Positions 20,283 to 30,452 of a DNA stretch of 37,753 nucleotides are shown one piece after another (the stretch's first letter is position 1; every line of letters begins with the position of its first letter). The notes under the pieces are model-generated. The model did not search any database. It saw only the letters and a program-made list of their open reading frames with translations, and was not told the DNA's origin. A program made the translations under genes and the position numbers. This DNA is from Zygnema cylindricum (Eukaryota; Streptophyta; Zygnematophyceae; Zygnematales; Zygnemataceae), in NCBI GenBank assembly GCA_037447655.1, contig JBBHKE010003031.1, forward strand, positions 1 through 37,753, read 5' to 3'.

Positions 20283-22444
20283 TGCAACTCTGAGACCTCT
20301 ATTGGCCCTCAGAGTAAGCAGATCACACGAAGCTTTTCGGATAACCCTAACCCCTTTGTGTTTCAACAAAAATAACTGCCACCCTGGCATAAAAAAACAT
20401 GACCACCTCCACCTTTGTGAAGGCAAGACTCCCCTATGTCGATAGCAAAACGAATCTTTAAATTTTCTCCCTTGTTCAGTAAGTTAAAGAGGGTCAAAGT
20501 TGACCTTTTGTACAGAGGCTCTTTGAGAGAGAGGGTCCTATCTACCAAATATACCTAAGTTCTATCTCTCTCTAAAACTCTATCTTTTGAAGTACGGCAC
20601 CAATCAAAATATTGTGTCGTACAGAAAGGTACAGATGCCGGTGTACTTTCTGTACGGCTATTGTACGACATGGCCAACGAGTTGACACATGTCATATCTG
20701 GATTCGATCCTGTAATCCCCGGAGATGCCGTAATTCAATGTGGTTGTGCCACGTGTCAATCGATGTGGTGGTGACCGAAAACCGCCAAAATCCTATTCCG
20801 CGATCTCGACATCTTTCGCGGCCGTCTGATCAAAACCGGGTTTTAATCGTAGCCGTCCTAAATCGTTGCGCGATATTTGTTTTGCTGTCGAAACAAAATG
20901 CGCGGTATTTGTTGTTCATAGCCATTTTCAGCCATGAATGTACCCTTGGAAGCACCACAAACTACCCCAAAACAGCCTAATTTGATTCCACTCAGAATTC
21001 TACAGAATTAACAAACCAAGCTGAAACTACACAAGCACATAGTTTCTAAGCCACTCAGTATTCCCACAAATTCTCATATAAATATACTTGCCAGACTTCC
21101 CACATCACCCAGTCAAAGTTGCAGAAAAACAGCCTGCCATAACTTTGATAAATCTGACCAACTTCACAATGAAGCCCCAAGCAAATCAAACACACACTAG
21201 GTCTGAAAATTTGCCACAATATTGCCAATTTAAGTAAGAACACAAATGAAAAAATTTCAGATAATTTTGCTAATATAACTGAGATAAATTCTCAGATGAA
21301 AATCCCAAAAAGGAGCCGAAACAATTTGTGTCCAAAAGTTCCTAAGTCAAAATAAGACTAAGTCATATATATACAAAGTGAACCTACACCTGATCTACAC
21401 CGTACCACAACTACCTTGGTGTGTCGGTACACTAAAAATTAATCAAACTAATCCCCGCCATCAACCGTACAAGTATTTACATCAATTCTTAACCCTAGCC
21501 GCTGCTAAATTACGCAGTTAAAGTTAGTCCACTGAAATGACTGTTCGGTCAATATTTCTCTTCGAAAAATGACAGCGAACTCCGTCCGCCGTCCGCGTAT
21601 TCATTCATCACCGAAGATGAACCTCCACGTATAAATCTGGTCCTTCAAGTAAATATGTAATTTGTCAACCTACTCAACCAAGCTTGACTTCCCCACGGAC
21701 CGACACGTGTACATAGAGTGTACCAAATCTGTGAACTCCCTATGGAGTTATACACCACACCACATCTTGTCTACGTCAACTCAGTTTGTACACAAAACCG
21801 GCTAAGCATAGACTCTTTTTCTCACACACGAGATATAGAGAGGACTAAAAGTTTCCAAAACCAACATTATTACTTCCCCCCAATCCATAAATATATTAGA
21901 ACCTCCACAGTAAATTCAAAATAGCATATGCATTAAATTCACGTCCTGTACTCACAAACCATTGTGTACAAATGAAACTACCCACACGCACGAAACTATC
22001 TTTTCAAACCAAAAGTATCCGTTTCGGGACCATATTGTATTCTGTACTTTACAAACCTGTATCAGTGCGCGACGTCTATAGTTTCAGTTAAATGAATTAG
22101 TTCACGCTTTACAGTTTATATATTTTTCAAACCCTATATGTCTCAGCACCGATCCTAGACTATAGGATAAAGCTACCGTCTATTTCACACTTGACAGATG
22201 GCAGGTACTAAGATCAAATCCTGGGTCCGTCAAATATATTTTGGTAAATCTACCAAAATCTTCCAACTGTCTCTCTATCTCTTAAGCAGCATAGGCAGCC
22301 ATGGCTCTAGTTTCCTCTTCAACTTTCAATGACTGCGACAAGTGTGGGAGCTCAAGAGAGGAGTTAGAAGCAGACTACCTCGGCTTCTTTTCTACCTTTC
22401 ATTTTAGACCTAGAAAATACTAAAAATAAGCATTAATTTCTACA
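20283..22444 (-). repeat. Diverged copia LTR (element 2 family) with ~1.1-kb insertion
   Basis: The left 640 bp (20283-about 20920) match the element 2 LTR 3' half in reverse, including TGCAACTCTGAGACC at the end, GGCAAGACTCCCCT, GGGTCAAAGTTGACC, CCTTTTGTAC and the ATGCGCGGTATTTGTT block. The right part (about 22015-22444) matches its 5' half, ending TTCTACA (minus start TGTAGAAATTAATG). The interior, about 20920-22015, has no LTR match and is an insertion of unknown type. Flanking 5-mers CTCCT and CTCTC are similar but not identical. No primer site follows the LTR, so it is probably an old solo LTR. Confidence 0.75.
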
Positions 22445-22491
22445 CTCTCTAACTTTTTTCGCGTCTCACTTCCCTCGCTTTTCTTAACCGT

Positions 22492-23035
22492 TGCCTTTTT
22501 TCCCCTTCCTCCCTCACCTAGTGCCGCCTCCCCCCACACCGCACGTTCTTCCTCCTCCTTGTCATCAAAAATCATATTTTTCCTTTTTATTCTCCTCCTC
22601 CTCCTCTCTACTCCTCTCCCCGCCTCACTTCCCTCCCCCTCCTCTAATGTCGCCTTTTTTCCCCTTCCTCACCTAGTGTTGCCTCCCCCCACATCTCACC
22701 TTCTTCCTCATCCTCCCTCTCATCAAAAATCCTATTTTTTCCTTTTTATCCTCCTACTCCTCCTCTCTACTCCTCTCCCCGCCTCACTTCCCTCCCCCTC
22801 TTCTATCGTCGCTTTTTTCCCCCTTCGTTCCTCACATAGTGTCGTTTCCCCCACACCTCACCTTCTTCCTCCTCTTCCACCTCATCAAAAACCCTAATTT
22901 TCCTCTTTTTTTATCCTCCTCCTCCCCATCTCTACTCCTCTCACCGCCTCACTTTTCTCCCCCTCCTCAACCGTAGCCTTTTTTCCCCTTCCTCCTCAAC
23001 CGTAGCCTTTTTTCCCCTTCCTCCTCAACATCTAC
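22492..23035. repeat. Pyrimidine-rich minisatellite (~160-bp period)
   Basis: Three units start at 22492, 22652 and 22811, each with CCTTTTTTCCCCTTCC, CACCTAGTG (or CACATAGTG), CATCAAAAATC (or CATCAAAAACC), TATCCTCCT and CTCCCCGCCTCACTT. A fourth start at 22976 degenerates into a 29-bp repeat (CTCAACCGTAGCC). The plus strand is almost pure C/T, the minus strand G/A, so it could form triplex structures or be an expanded Glu/Lys/Arg-rich coding repeat on the minus strand; stops in the units argue against the latter. Confidence 0.85.
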
Positions 23036-23236
23036 CTCCTCCTCCCTACTCACCTCAACCGATGCTCCCTTTTCCTTCCCTTCCCTCTTTTCTCCTTCCC
23101 ATCCAATGCCTAACGGGGTTGCCGCATCCCGTTGCCTCTCTAACTCTTCCGCGGTTGCAGTAATAAAGGGAGGATAGCGACGACGATAAGCCATCGTTGT
23201 ACGTGGTTGCCTATGTTGCTGGCTGCAGCCCTCCAT
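22967..23236 (-). CDS. Hypothetical minus-strand ORF with upstream splice donor
   Basis: ATG at 23236 opens MEGCSQQHRQPRTTMAYRRR, then PPFITATAEELERQRDAATP, then a Glu/Lys/Arg-rich tail that runs into the minisatellite and stops at 22967. No family recognised. About 150 bp upstream, the minus strand carries a strong splice donor (AG|GTAAGTA, 23388-23383), and TTCTTCAG at about 23270 could be its acceptor, suggesting a 5' UTR intron. If real, it may be the first coding exon of a transposon or host gene whose later parts (the acidic ORF at 20282-19506) are separated by the minisatellite and the LTR. Weak support. Confidence 0.3.
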   Translation of the reverse strand: MEGCSQQHRQPRTTMAYRRRYPPFITATAEELERQRDAATPLGIGWEGEKREGKEKGASVEVSREEEVDVEEEGEKRLRLRRKGKKGYG

Positions 23237-23469
23237 AGCGTAGCTTAAAAGACGCGTGTAAAAAAAACCTGAAGAATACGTGGCTACGAAAAGTGGAGGG
23301 AAAACAAAAAATAATACCCTAAAACCCTATTTTGATCAATAATACATACCAATGTAAAATAATACGATTTCGTGCGAGGGGTACTTACCTTATGTATGGT
23401 CGATGAATGCGTAGAACTATTCTAGCGGTGGGGCGACGAAACGAAACAATGAGTCCCACGTCTCATTTA

Positions 23470-23695
23470 CAATGCGATTTCAATATTGGGCATCGTCGCA
23501 TGTTCGACGTTTCACAAAAGTGACGGCTAAATGTTTAACCGACAAGAAGTCTTTTTTGGAAACTTCCAACGTTGAGACAACGACGCATTGTCGTCGCCTT
23601 TTCAATTTCTCCAACATTTGGCGACAGTCTAATGTAGTAGAATTTCATTCATACCATTCAAGCAACGACACCAAGTCGTCGCTTGTCCATTGATT
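23470..23695. repeat. Second GACGAC hairpin cluster
   Basis: It includes AACGACGCATTGTCGTCGCC, an AAGCAACGACACCAAGTCGTCGCTT-like inverted repeat (read 23654-23680) and several isolated CGTCGC/GCGACA words. Motif content parallels 18990-19200, so the two may be subterminal regions of one DNA transposon or of related ones. Exact termini not found. Confidence 0.5.
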
Positions 23696-24022
23696 TGAAC
23701 TCATTGCAAAAATGTATTGAACGGCGTTGCAAAACCACCCATCATAACGAGATTAGGTGGGGGGGGAATAATGGGGCATACACAAACATACAATATGAAG
23801 GAAAAATAATCAAAGATATATTATTCAATATATCAAATTAAATTACAAACAATGGGAGCTAGCGTCACACAAATTAGGCAACCGGGGTTAGCTATATGAA
23901 GGTAAAGAAAAAGGGTAAAAACTCTTACTTGTACCATACACCCGCGTAAAATGTTGGGGAAACTTTTTTATAGTCCTTGGGGCGAGAAATTCCTTTCCAT
24001 TCTCATAACAATCGGCGATCAT

Positions 24023-24250
24023 CTAATTGATTATTCGAAGTCGAGTAATCTTCTTAGGAACTTGCTGAATTTTTTGGTTCGACACCGGGACGTTCCCGTA
24101 ATTATCACACGGTGAGTCCAAATCTTTGATAGTAGCGCTTTCCACAACGGGATCCACGTTGGGTGATCCCATTTCTTCACTCGGTTGGTCGTGTCCTTGG
24201 GTTTCGCTACAATCCACGTCCTCTTCGGCTAGTGGTGGCAATAATCCAGC
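24023..24250 (-). other. Possible exon of unknown gene (minus)
   Basis: An open minus frame reads LLPPLAEEDVDCSETQGHDQ, ...VDPVVESATIKDLDSPCDNY, QKIQQVPKKITRL, one stop (about 24023), then in frame ENGKEFLAPRTIKKFPQHFT, with a GTAAGA donor-like site near 23925. Codon content looks protein-like but no family is recognised. Confidence 0.25.
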
Positions 24251-25828
24251 CGTAGCTGTGATTTTCGCCGCAAAAAAGGTGGTAATATGGGAAGTTATGG
24301 GCCACATATTTACAGATATATAATAAACGTATTGGCCAAAAAAATGATACAAAGCAAATAATAGGGATGCAAAAGCCTAGGAAAATGGAGAATGCGGTAA
24401 GAGAGTGCCATTGTTCGACTGAACGCCAGATATATATACCAAGTAAAATTAAAGAAATGGGACAAAAAGGAGGGAAACCTTTCCTCAAACTTTCGGTGTC
24501 CAAAATTTGAGTTTTAATATTTGGCGTGCTTGTGAATTATCCAAAAAATTTAGACGACACAGAGAAAGCGGGAAAGTTTCAAAATTTGCGTCAGTTTTGG
24601 GAGAGGAAATATGCACGTGGTAGTCGACGGACGATTTTCATGAAAGAGCCATGGTAACTGCCTGTTGTTAATTGAATGTACGGATTGAATTCGGAGTGGC
24701 GGCGGGTATGACAGGTGGTTTGTTTGACGTCGTGCTGGAGGCGTAATGTTTGCGTGGATATAAAATTGTCCAAGTGTAATTTTGGGCGACCAATCAAATT
24801 ATGTTTGAGACGAGGTGTTTGTTGAGATTGTACATTTATGACCAATTTAGAATAAGCGTTAACTCTAATACATCATAACATTAACGATAATACTGGTCAC
24901 AAGCCTAAAAGACAAATGGTAGTGCAACCTTTTTAGAGTTAAGACAGATATTAACATTAATTAACTCTAATAAAACAAAACATCGCGACATTATTAACGT
25001 TAAGAACCCTTATTAACGTACAATATCGAGGTACAACGGACAAGCGACCAAAGTTTTTGACAACAAGCGTTGCGAAAACGTTACAACCGTATAAGTTACA
25101 CATCTTACAACTGGCGAAAAATATACGCTTTACGGTGTAACGATGACGCTTAACGGCGACAAATTATTCTGACATGTACGGATGAATATTTTACGTGACG
25201 GCGTAAAATTTCAAAAAAAATGTACGGGAACTTATATAAGTGTAAGCATGTTTGCGACCGACATTTATTTTTTTCAAAGACCCAAATTAGCATTATTGAA
25301 CAATTAGAATGTATGTTTTAAAAAAAATAAATCAAAATCTTAATTAGCGTAAATCAAAGTATTTTTTCATATACGCTAAAAAAATCTGTACGCCAATAGT
25401 GATTGGCCATGTAGTAAACACTATTCATTTCGCAAATCTTAGGCAACATGACAAATTGTAATTATTGGCTTATTCATACGTCGTGCATTAATTAATTTTG
25501 TATTTTTTCGGTTACGGGCGAGCACGGTTAGTCACTAGAAATCAAGTTTTGGTTATTTTTGTAAACGCCAATCGGTTAACGGTTAACAATTTTGGAGCGT
25601 GACATAACCCGGTCGGACGTCGGTTACTCAGATTTTGAAAAATAAAACGGTCGGTTTCGGTTATGTAAATTTTTGACTTTTACGACTTTTGATTGAACGA
25701 CATTGTTGAGCTGGCACGATATACATAGAGTTTAATACATATACTGCTGAAATTGTGCGTCCATAAATGCGTAAATAAAAATAGTGTGGACAGCCATACA
25801 TCGTTTCCAAAAATCTGTGAACCAACCC
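24251..25828. other. Unassigned intergenic DNA
   Basis: No supported gene. 24840-25250 is rich in TTAACG/CGTTAA and TTACG/CGTAA words on both strands. 25500-25690 carries CGGTTACGG/CGGTTAACGG words like 13900-14040. Near 25385-25412, TACGCCAATAGTGATTGGCC resembles one end of the MITE at 25831-26325. These look like remnants of small DNA transposons without clear ends. Confidence 0.4.
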
Positions 25829-25830
25829 TA

Positions 25831-26325
25831 CACCGTGAATCGCTATTAGCGTAATGAAAAAGATAGCTTAATGAAACAATTAGCGTTATTTACTATATTT
25901 AGGAATTTGGGGATTTAGAAGGAAATCATTTAGTCTTATTTGTTTTTTAAAGGGTTTTTATTAATTATATTCATAGTTCAAAAGTAGGTGAAACTAGGCC
26001 CATACAATATGACCTTAAGACCTATATTGTATTCGGACCTATTCGGACCAATTAAAACATTCAAACAAAAAATTGGACATATTAAAACATTTAGAACAAA
26101 AAGTTTTATTTACAAAGTTTGATTAAGACAATCAAACGGTCGCTGATCAAGGTAGCGGTCTAAGAAGATCACATGAAAAGCCAATAACACAACTTACCAT
26201 AAAGGCGTCGACCAAATGCCTATCATAAAAACGCCTACTCTTGAACTATGATTCTATTTGAGAATTTGGGTGAACAAACGGGGTACCGCGATTATAGTCA
26301 TTAACGCCAATAGCGATTCACGGTG
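25831..26325. mobile_element. MITE (Tc1/mariner-type TA target site)
   Basis: The left end, CACCGTGAATCGCTATT followed by AGCG-TAATGA, is matched by the reverse complement of the right end (26325 back to 26298) over about 27 bp with one substitution and one 1-bp indel. TA flanks both sides (25829-25830 and 26326-26327), as expected for Stowaway/mariner-type insertion. At 495 bp with no ORF it is non-autonomous. A pogo-like transposase, of a superfamily that also targets TA, is present at 16564-18740, but its own termini are unknown. Confidence 0.85.
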
Positions 26326-26327
26326 TA

Positions 26328-26452
26328 CTAGACTGGTGGGCTGACCGTCACCAATTATTGCTCTCTCTGCACAATGTATTTGGTTAGGTGCTATGTAGAC
26401 AGCCTCAAATTACGCGATCTGAAATTGTGTACGGATGTAGGCTACAGTAACG
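26328..26452. other. Spacer between MITE and element 3 LTR
   Basis: 125 bp with no recognised feature. The five bases before the LTR (TAACG, 26448-26452) would be its target duplication, but the other copy was not found. Confidence 0.5.
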
Positions 26453-27458
26453 TGCAATTTTGTGTCCTCCATTGGACTACATAATTCAGAAAGCCTCTAG
26501 ATAGCTTTTAACTTGCCCACTTTCAGCCACAACCACTGTTGCCCAAGAGGACAAATTGACAGTCTGATTGCACTCCTGTGTAGCCTAGACTCCCCTTCGT
26601 CCGTAGCAAAAAGAATCACTGAAAACGACCAACCAGCCGATTAATTATAAGGTAACAAAGATGCCAATTTATACAAAACTCTCAAAGGGAGACGCAACTA
26701 TTTAAAAATATGCTAAGTCTTACTTCCCTCTCACAACCCTTGTCTACTACAGTACGACCGAATCACATAAGTGTAAAGTATAGAAAGGTACTAAGGCGGA
26801 TGTGTTTTTTGTATGGCTTGTGTACCACAAGGCCGCTGAGTGGACGTCTGTCAACCTTTCACTCATCCGTACGCTCCTTAGAATTCCTACTACCAAATGT
26901 TATCCTCCCACGTGGCGCCTGGTCATGCCATGTCCACAAATGCCAAAGTGACCATTCTGGGATCCTGGCAGCGATATACGCAGTAGGATTAAATCGAACA
27001 TTGGATGTTAGCCGTCAAACACATGTCAGATTCATTTGTTTCGTGGGAAATGACGTCCGCACTGAAATATTAACCAGTTCTATATTCCTTCATTCATAAT
27101 TTAGTTAATCGATTTCAAGACCATATCACAGTTTAAATAGTTATCCAACCCTATGTATCTTAACCGACTTCTACGACAGACTGGTTAGAGCTGACAACTA
27201 TGTCGCGCTTTTCTGATCGGGGGTTCGAGTCCTGCCCGACCCAACCTTTTGTTGCGAGTGATTTAAGTCATTCTTTAGTCCCACCTAAGGAGCTAAGGCA
27301 ACCATGGCTCCATTACTCTCTCTCTCCCTTTCAGTAACTACAACAAGTATGGGGGACAGAGAAAAAAGGTGGAGGCAGACGGCCTGCCGTTTTTTTTTTT
27401 TTTTTCTACTAAACTATGGAGACCTAGAAAATACTGTATAAATCAGGTGATTTCAACA
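26453..27458 (-). repeat. 3' LTR of chimeric element 3
   Basis: The plus-strand start TGCAATTTTGTGTCCTCC aligns with the element B LTR edge at 2356. The end TTTCAACA lies before a purine tract on the minus strand (AAGAAAAAATTGGGAG, 27474-27459). 1006 bp. Minus TATA-like GTATAAATT at about 26666-26676. It belongs to the element B LTR family, not to the LTR type present at the other end of element 3. Confidence 0.85.
27171..27243 (+). other. tRNA-like module inside LTR (antisense to LTR)
   Basis: The plus strand shows a D-arm/A-box-like TGGTTAGAGCTG (27182-27193) and, 28 nt later, a T-arm/B-box GGTTCGAGTCC (27222-27232) followed by acceptor-like CCCGACCCA. A matching 5' acceptor strand and a convincing anticodon stem are not seen, so it is tRNA-derived rather than a working tRNA. 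The corresponding place in other LTRs keeps decayed B-box-like words (GATCAATTC near 655, GATCAAATC near 22214, and GATCAAAAC, minus, near 29627). Confidence 0.5.
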
Positions 27459-27516
27459 CTCCCAATTTTTTCTTGTCTAATTTTAACTTTTCTTTCAATC
27501 CACATTTTTCCCCACA

Positions 27517-28480
27517 CTATTTTAATTTGGGAGAGGGCACAGGTTTGGTCATCATATCAGCCACCATTTCTTCATCAGACCTATACACAAGTTTTACAAT
27601 TTTATTCTCAACTTTTTCCCTCACGAAGCTTAATCTTATGACCATATGTCTAACTTTGAAATAATGTTTAGGATTGTGTGCAATTGCAATGGCAGCCTGA
27701 TTATCACAAAAAGCTTCATGCACTCCCTCCTTCATATACCCCAGTTCTTGCAACAAAGACTTGACCCACATCAACTCTTTCACAGCTGAATAAGAGGTCA
27801 GATACTCAGCCTCCATAGTAGAGTGAGCAACCAACTTTTGTTGCTTATTGCTCCAACAACAAACACCTTCCCCCACATACAACTCATACCCAGAAGTGCA
27901 TCTTCTTATAGGTGCATCCCCATAACTGGCATCACTCGAAGTAGTGATATTAGTGTGCTTCCCTCCCAAATCAACCATAACTCTCTGGTTCCTACCAGAT
28001 ATCTCATGACTCTCTTGGCTGCCTCCCAATCTCTCTTCCTAGGATCGTTAAGACTCTTATTGCTGCCGCTATGTTCCTCCCAAATGCAACCATAACTCTC
28101 TAGTTCGTACCAGATATCTCATGGCTCTCTTGGCTGCCTCCCAATCTCTCTTCCTAGGATCGTTAAGACTCTTATTGCTGCAGCTATGTTCGGCCTTCTA
28201 CATTTCATAAAGTAGATCAAATATCCTACGACTTGTCTATAAGAAATAGACTTCATAAACTCTTTCTCCTCTGGACTCATCTGGTCATCTAAGATTACCA
28301 TTCCTCCTTCTACACTCCTATCAGTTATTTTCTTCAAGTCCATGGGAGTGGTACAACTGTTTGCCTTTTCCATCTGTAATTTCTCAAGCATATTACCTAT
28401 TGCTTCTTTTTGAGTAAGTCTGATAATCCTTTTCCCCTATCTCTCTCTATTTGGATTCCCAAAATATTTCTTGCCTCCTC
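27517..28480 (-). pseudogene. Copia RNase H and RT C-terminus of element 3
   Basis: The minus frame reads EKLQMEKANSCTTPMDLKKI, YRQVVGYLIYFMKCRRPNIA, then RNase H with TTSSDASYGDAPIRRCTSGY, HSTMEAEYLTSYSAVKELMW, FCDNQAAIAIAHNPKHYFKV and MVADMMTKPVPSPKLK. RNase H catalytic residues (SDASYG Asp, MEAEY Glu, DNQAAI Asp) are kept. A 114-bp (38-codon) tandem duplication occupies 27962-28075 and 28076-28189, and stops lie nearby. About 75% similar by eye to the element 2 protein. Confidence 0.85.
27962..28189. repeat. 114-bp tandem duplication in element 3 pol
   Basis: Units 27962-28075 and 28076-28189 share CCTCCCAAAT, CATAACTCTCT, CCTAGGATCGTTAAG and TGCTGC.GCTATGTTC with only a few mismatches. 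The length is a multiple of three. Confidence 0.9.
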
Positions 28481-28889
28481 TAAATCCTTCATATCAAAAC
28501 CTGCTTCTAAGATCTTTATTTAACTTATTCATATTTTCCAAAGACTTACTCAACACCAGCCCATCATCGATATAAATTGCAATAAAAATCACACCATTCT
28601 CATCTTTAAACATATAGATAGAATGGTCAGAGCTGATCCGGATATATCCCAGCCTGGTGAGAAACTCATTTAGTTTCTTACTCCACTGTCGGGGAGCTTG
28701 CTTCAGTCAATATAAAAACTTTATGAGCTTGCAGACTTAGCTTTCTTCTCCTTCCTCCACGAACCCCTCTGGTTGCCTTATGAAAATTTCTTCCTCTAAC
28801 TCACCATTAAGAAAGACAGTCTTAATATCCATATGGTGTATTTCCATGTCTTCTGCTGCTGCCAGACTGAGGAGAATTATTACTGATGG
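28481..28889 (-). pseudogene. Copia RT core fragment of element 3
   Basis: The minus strand from 28889 reads PSVIILLSLAAAEDMEIHHM, DIKTVFLNGELEEEIFIRQP, LKQAPRQWSKKLNEFLTRLG and FIAIYIDDGLVLSKSLE. The catalytic block is YIDD rather than YVDD. Stops interrupt it (for example around LYxLKQAP). The N-terminal third of RT is missing: at 28889 the sequence changes abruptly into LTR DNA. Confidence 0.85.
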
Positions 28890-29160
28890 CCTATTGGATT
28901 TAGGAAGCCTCTAGCTATTTTTTAACTTACCCAATTCAAGCCACAATCATTGCTCCCCAAAAAGGCAAATTAACAATCTAACTGCACCCTATGCAGCCTG
29001 GACTCGAGTTTGTAGCAAAAAAGAATCACTAAAAACAACCAACCAGTCGTTATGTTATGAGGTGGCAAAAATTCCAATTTATACAAACTCTCACATAGAG
29101 AGGTGACTGTCTATCCCAAAATAAAACTAGTTTCTAACCCCTCTCACAATCCTTATCTAC
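28890..29160 (-). repeat. LTR fragment embedded inside element 3 pol
   Basis: It matches the last ~270 bp of the element B/element 3 LTR (26480-26745) in the same orientation: AGGAAGCCTCTAGCTATTTTTTAACTT, GCAGCCTGGACTC, GTAGCAAAAAAGAATCACT, AATTTATACAAACTCTCA, TCACAATCCTTATCTACTACA. The left edge joins the RT fragment; the right edge joins the integrase fragment at a short shared TACTGTAGTAG-like word. No target duplication, so it was joined by recombination or template switching rather than by insertion. Confidence 0.8.
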
Positions 29161-29403
29161 TACAATATATTCCCCCTCCATTATCATTGTTTATTCTGTT
29201 AATGGGGGTTTCATGCAACTTCTTACTCCAGGCTTTATGTTCTTTAAAATAAGTTGGTGTTTCACACTTTGTTTTTAAGAAGTAGACTCTAGAGTATCTA
29301 GACCAGTTTGCAGGTCCCCAGATATCTGTGTGGACCAAATCTAGTACTTTCTCAACCGTATATGTGGCGACTTTGGGAAAAGGGAGTCTGCGAGCCTTAC
29401 CTT
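29161..29403 (-). pseudogene. Copia integrase fragment of element 3
   Basis: The minus strand reads GKARRLPFPKVATYTVEKVL, LVHTDIWGPANWSRYSRVYF, EHKAWSKKLHETPI and NNDNGGG: start of integrase with HTDIWGP and the DNGG block. About 20 residues between GPA and WSRYS are deleted. It ends in LTR DNA at 29160, so the third catalytic residue is missing. The frame continues across the element 2 insertion into 35849 onward. Confidence 0.85.
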
Positions 29404-30452
29404 TGTAGAAACTAATGGTTTTATTAGTATTTTCTAGGTATGAAAAGAAATATAGAAGTTGAGGCAGTCTATCTCTAACTTCTCTCTCCAACTCTCAAAC
29501 TTGTCGCAGTCATTGAGAAATAGGAGAGGAAGCTAGAGCCATGGCTACCTTGGCTATCCTGAGGTTTACGGGAATTTTATATATAGGGTTTAATTATTTA
29601 ATTAAAAGATATGTGCCGGCGGCAGGTTTTGATCCTTTACCTTCCGGACGGCAGATAGAATATAGCCGGTAGACTTAGCCGTTAAGTCTAGCAGTAGTGT
29701 TACGTAGCATATAGTTTGATATTTATTTAAATATGTATACGTGCGATAAACCATTTAACTGTAATGAATTACGGGATACATAGATCCAGTAATATATAAT
29801 GTACGACTTACGGTACGGACAAAAATCAGTACCGCGCATTTGTTTCGTAAATGAAACAAATACCGCGCATGTATTTATTACGGCTACGATTAAAGCCGAA
29901 TTTAATCGGACGGCCGGGATTAACGCCGAGATCACGGAGGAAGATTTCGGCGGTTTGTGGCCATCGCCACATCGGATGACGCGTGGCGAAATTCTGTTGG
30001 ATTGTGGAATCTCTGGAGATTATGGCACCGAATCCGGATTTGACATGTGTCGACATTTTGGCCATGTCGTACAATGTCCGTACATAAAGTACACCGGAAA
30101 CTGTACTTTTGCGTACGAAACTCAATTTTGATTGGTTCCGTACATCAGTAGATAGAGTCTGTGAGTGAGATAGGACTTAGAAAAATTAGAAGATAGGACC
30201 CCCTCTGCCAGAGAGCTTCTGTACAAAAGGTCAACTTTGACCCTCCATAACTTACTGCTCAGGGGAGCAAATTCAGAGATTCTTTTTGCTATCGACTCAG
30301 GGGAGTCTTGCCTTCACAAGGGTGAAGTTGGTTAGAGTTTTTGTCTGCCAGGGTGGCAGTTATTTTTGCTTAAACACAAAGGGGTCAGGATTATCCTAGA
30401 GGCTTCTTGGAAGCTGTCCACTCTGAGGACTTATGGAGGTCTCAGAGTTTCA
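29404..30452 (+). repeat. 5' LTR of element 2
   Basis: Starts TGTAGAAACTAATGG, ends GAGTTTCA. A TATA-like GTACAAAAGG (one transition from GTATAAAAGG) is at 30221-30230, in the position where the element B LTRs have GTATAAA. The Gag ATG at 30433 lies 20 bases before the LTR end. Confidence 0.95.

Noticed and set aside
20000-20293. Plus-strand Arg/His-rich ORF
   Set aside because: Antisense of the Asp-run acidic ORF on the minus strand.
22559-22897. Pro/Ser/Leu-rich plus-strand ORF
   Set aside because: Low-complexity translation of the CT minisatellite; repetition alone explains the open frame.
27171-27243. Functional tRNA gene
   Set aside because: A- and B-box words are good, but no matching 5' acceptor strand, no convincing anticodon stem and no T run directly after it.
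29799-30131. 110-residue ORFs in both element 2 LTRs (also at 35195-35527) and their antisense ORFs
   Set aside because: Open on both strands in U3; no recognised protein content; more likely chance openness in LTR DNA.
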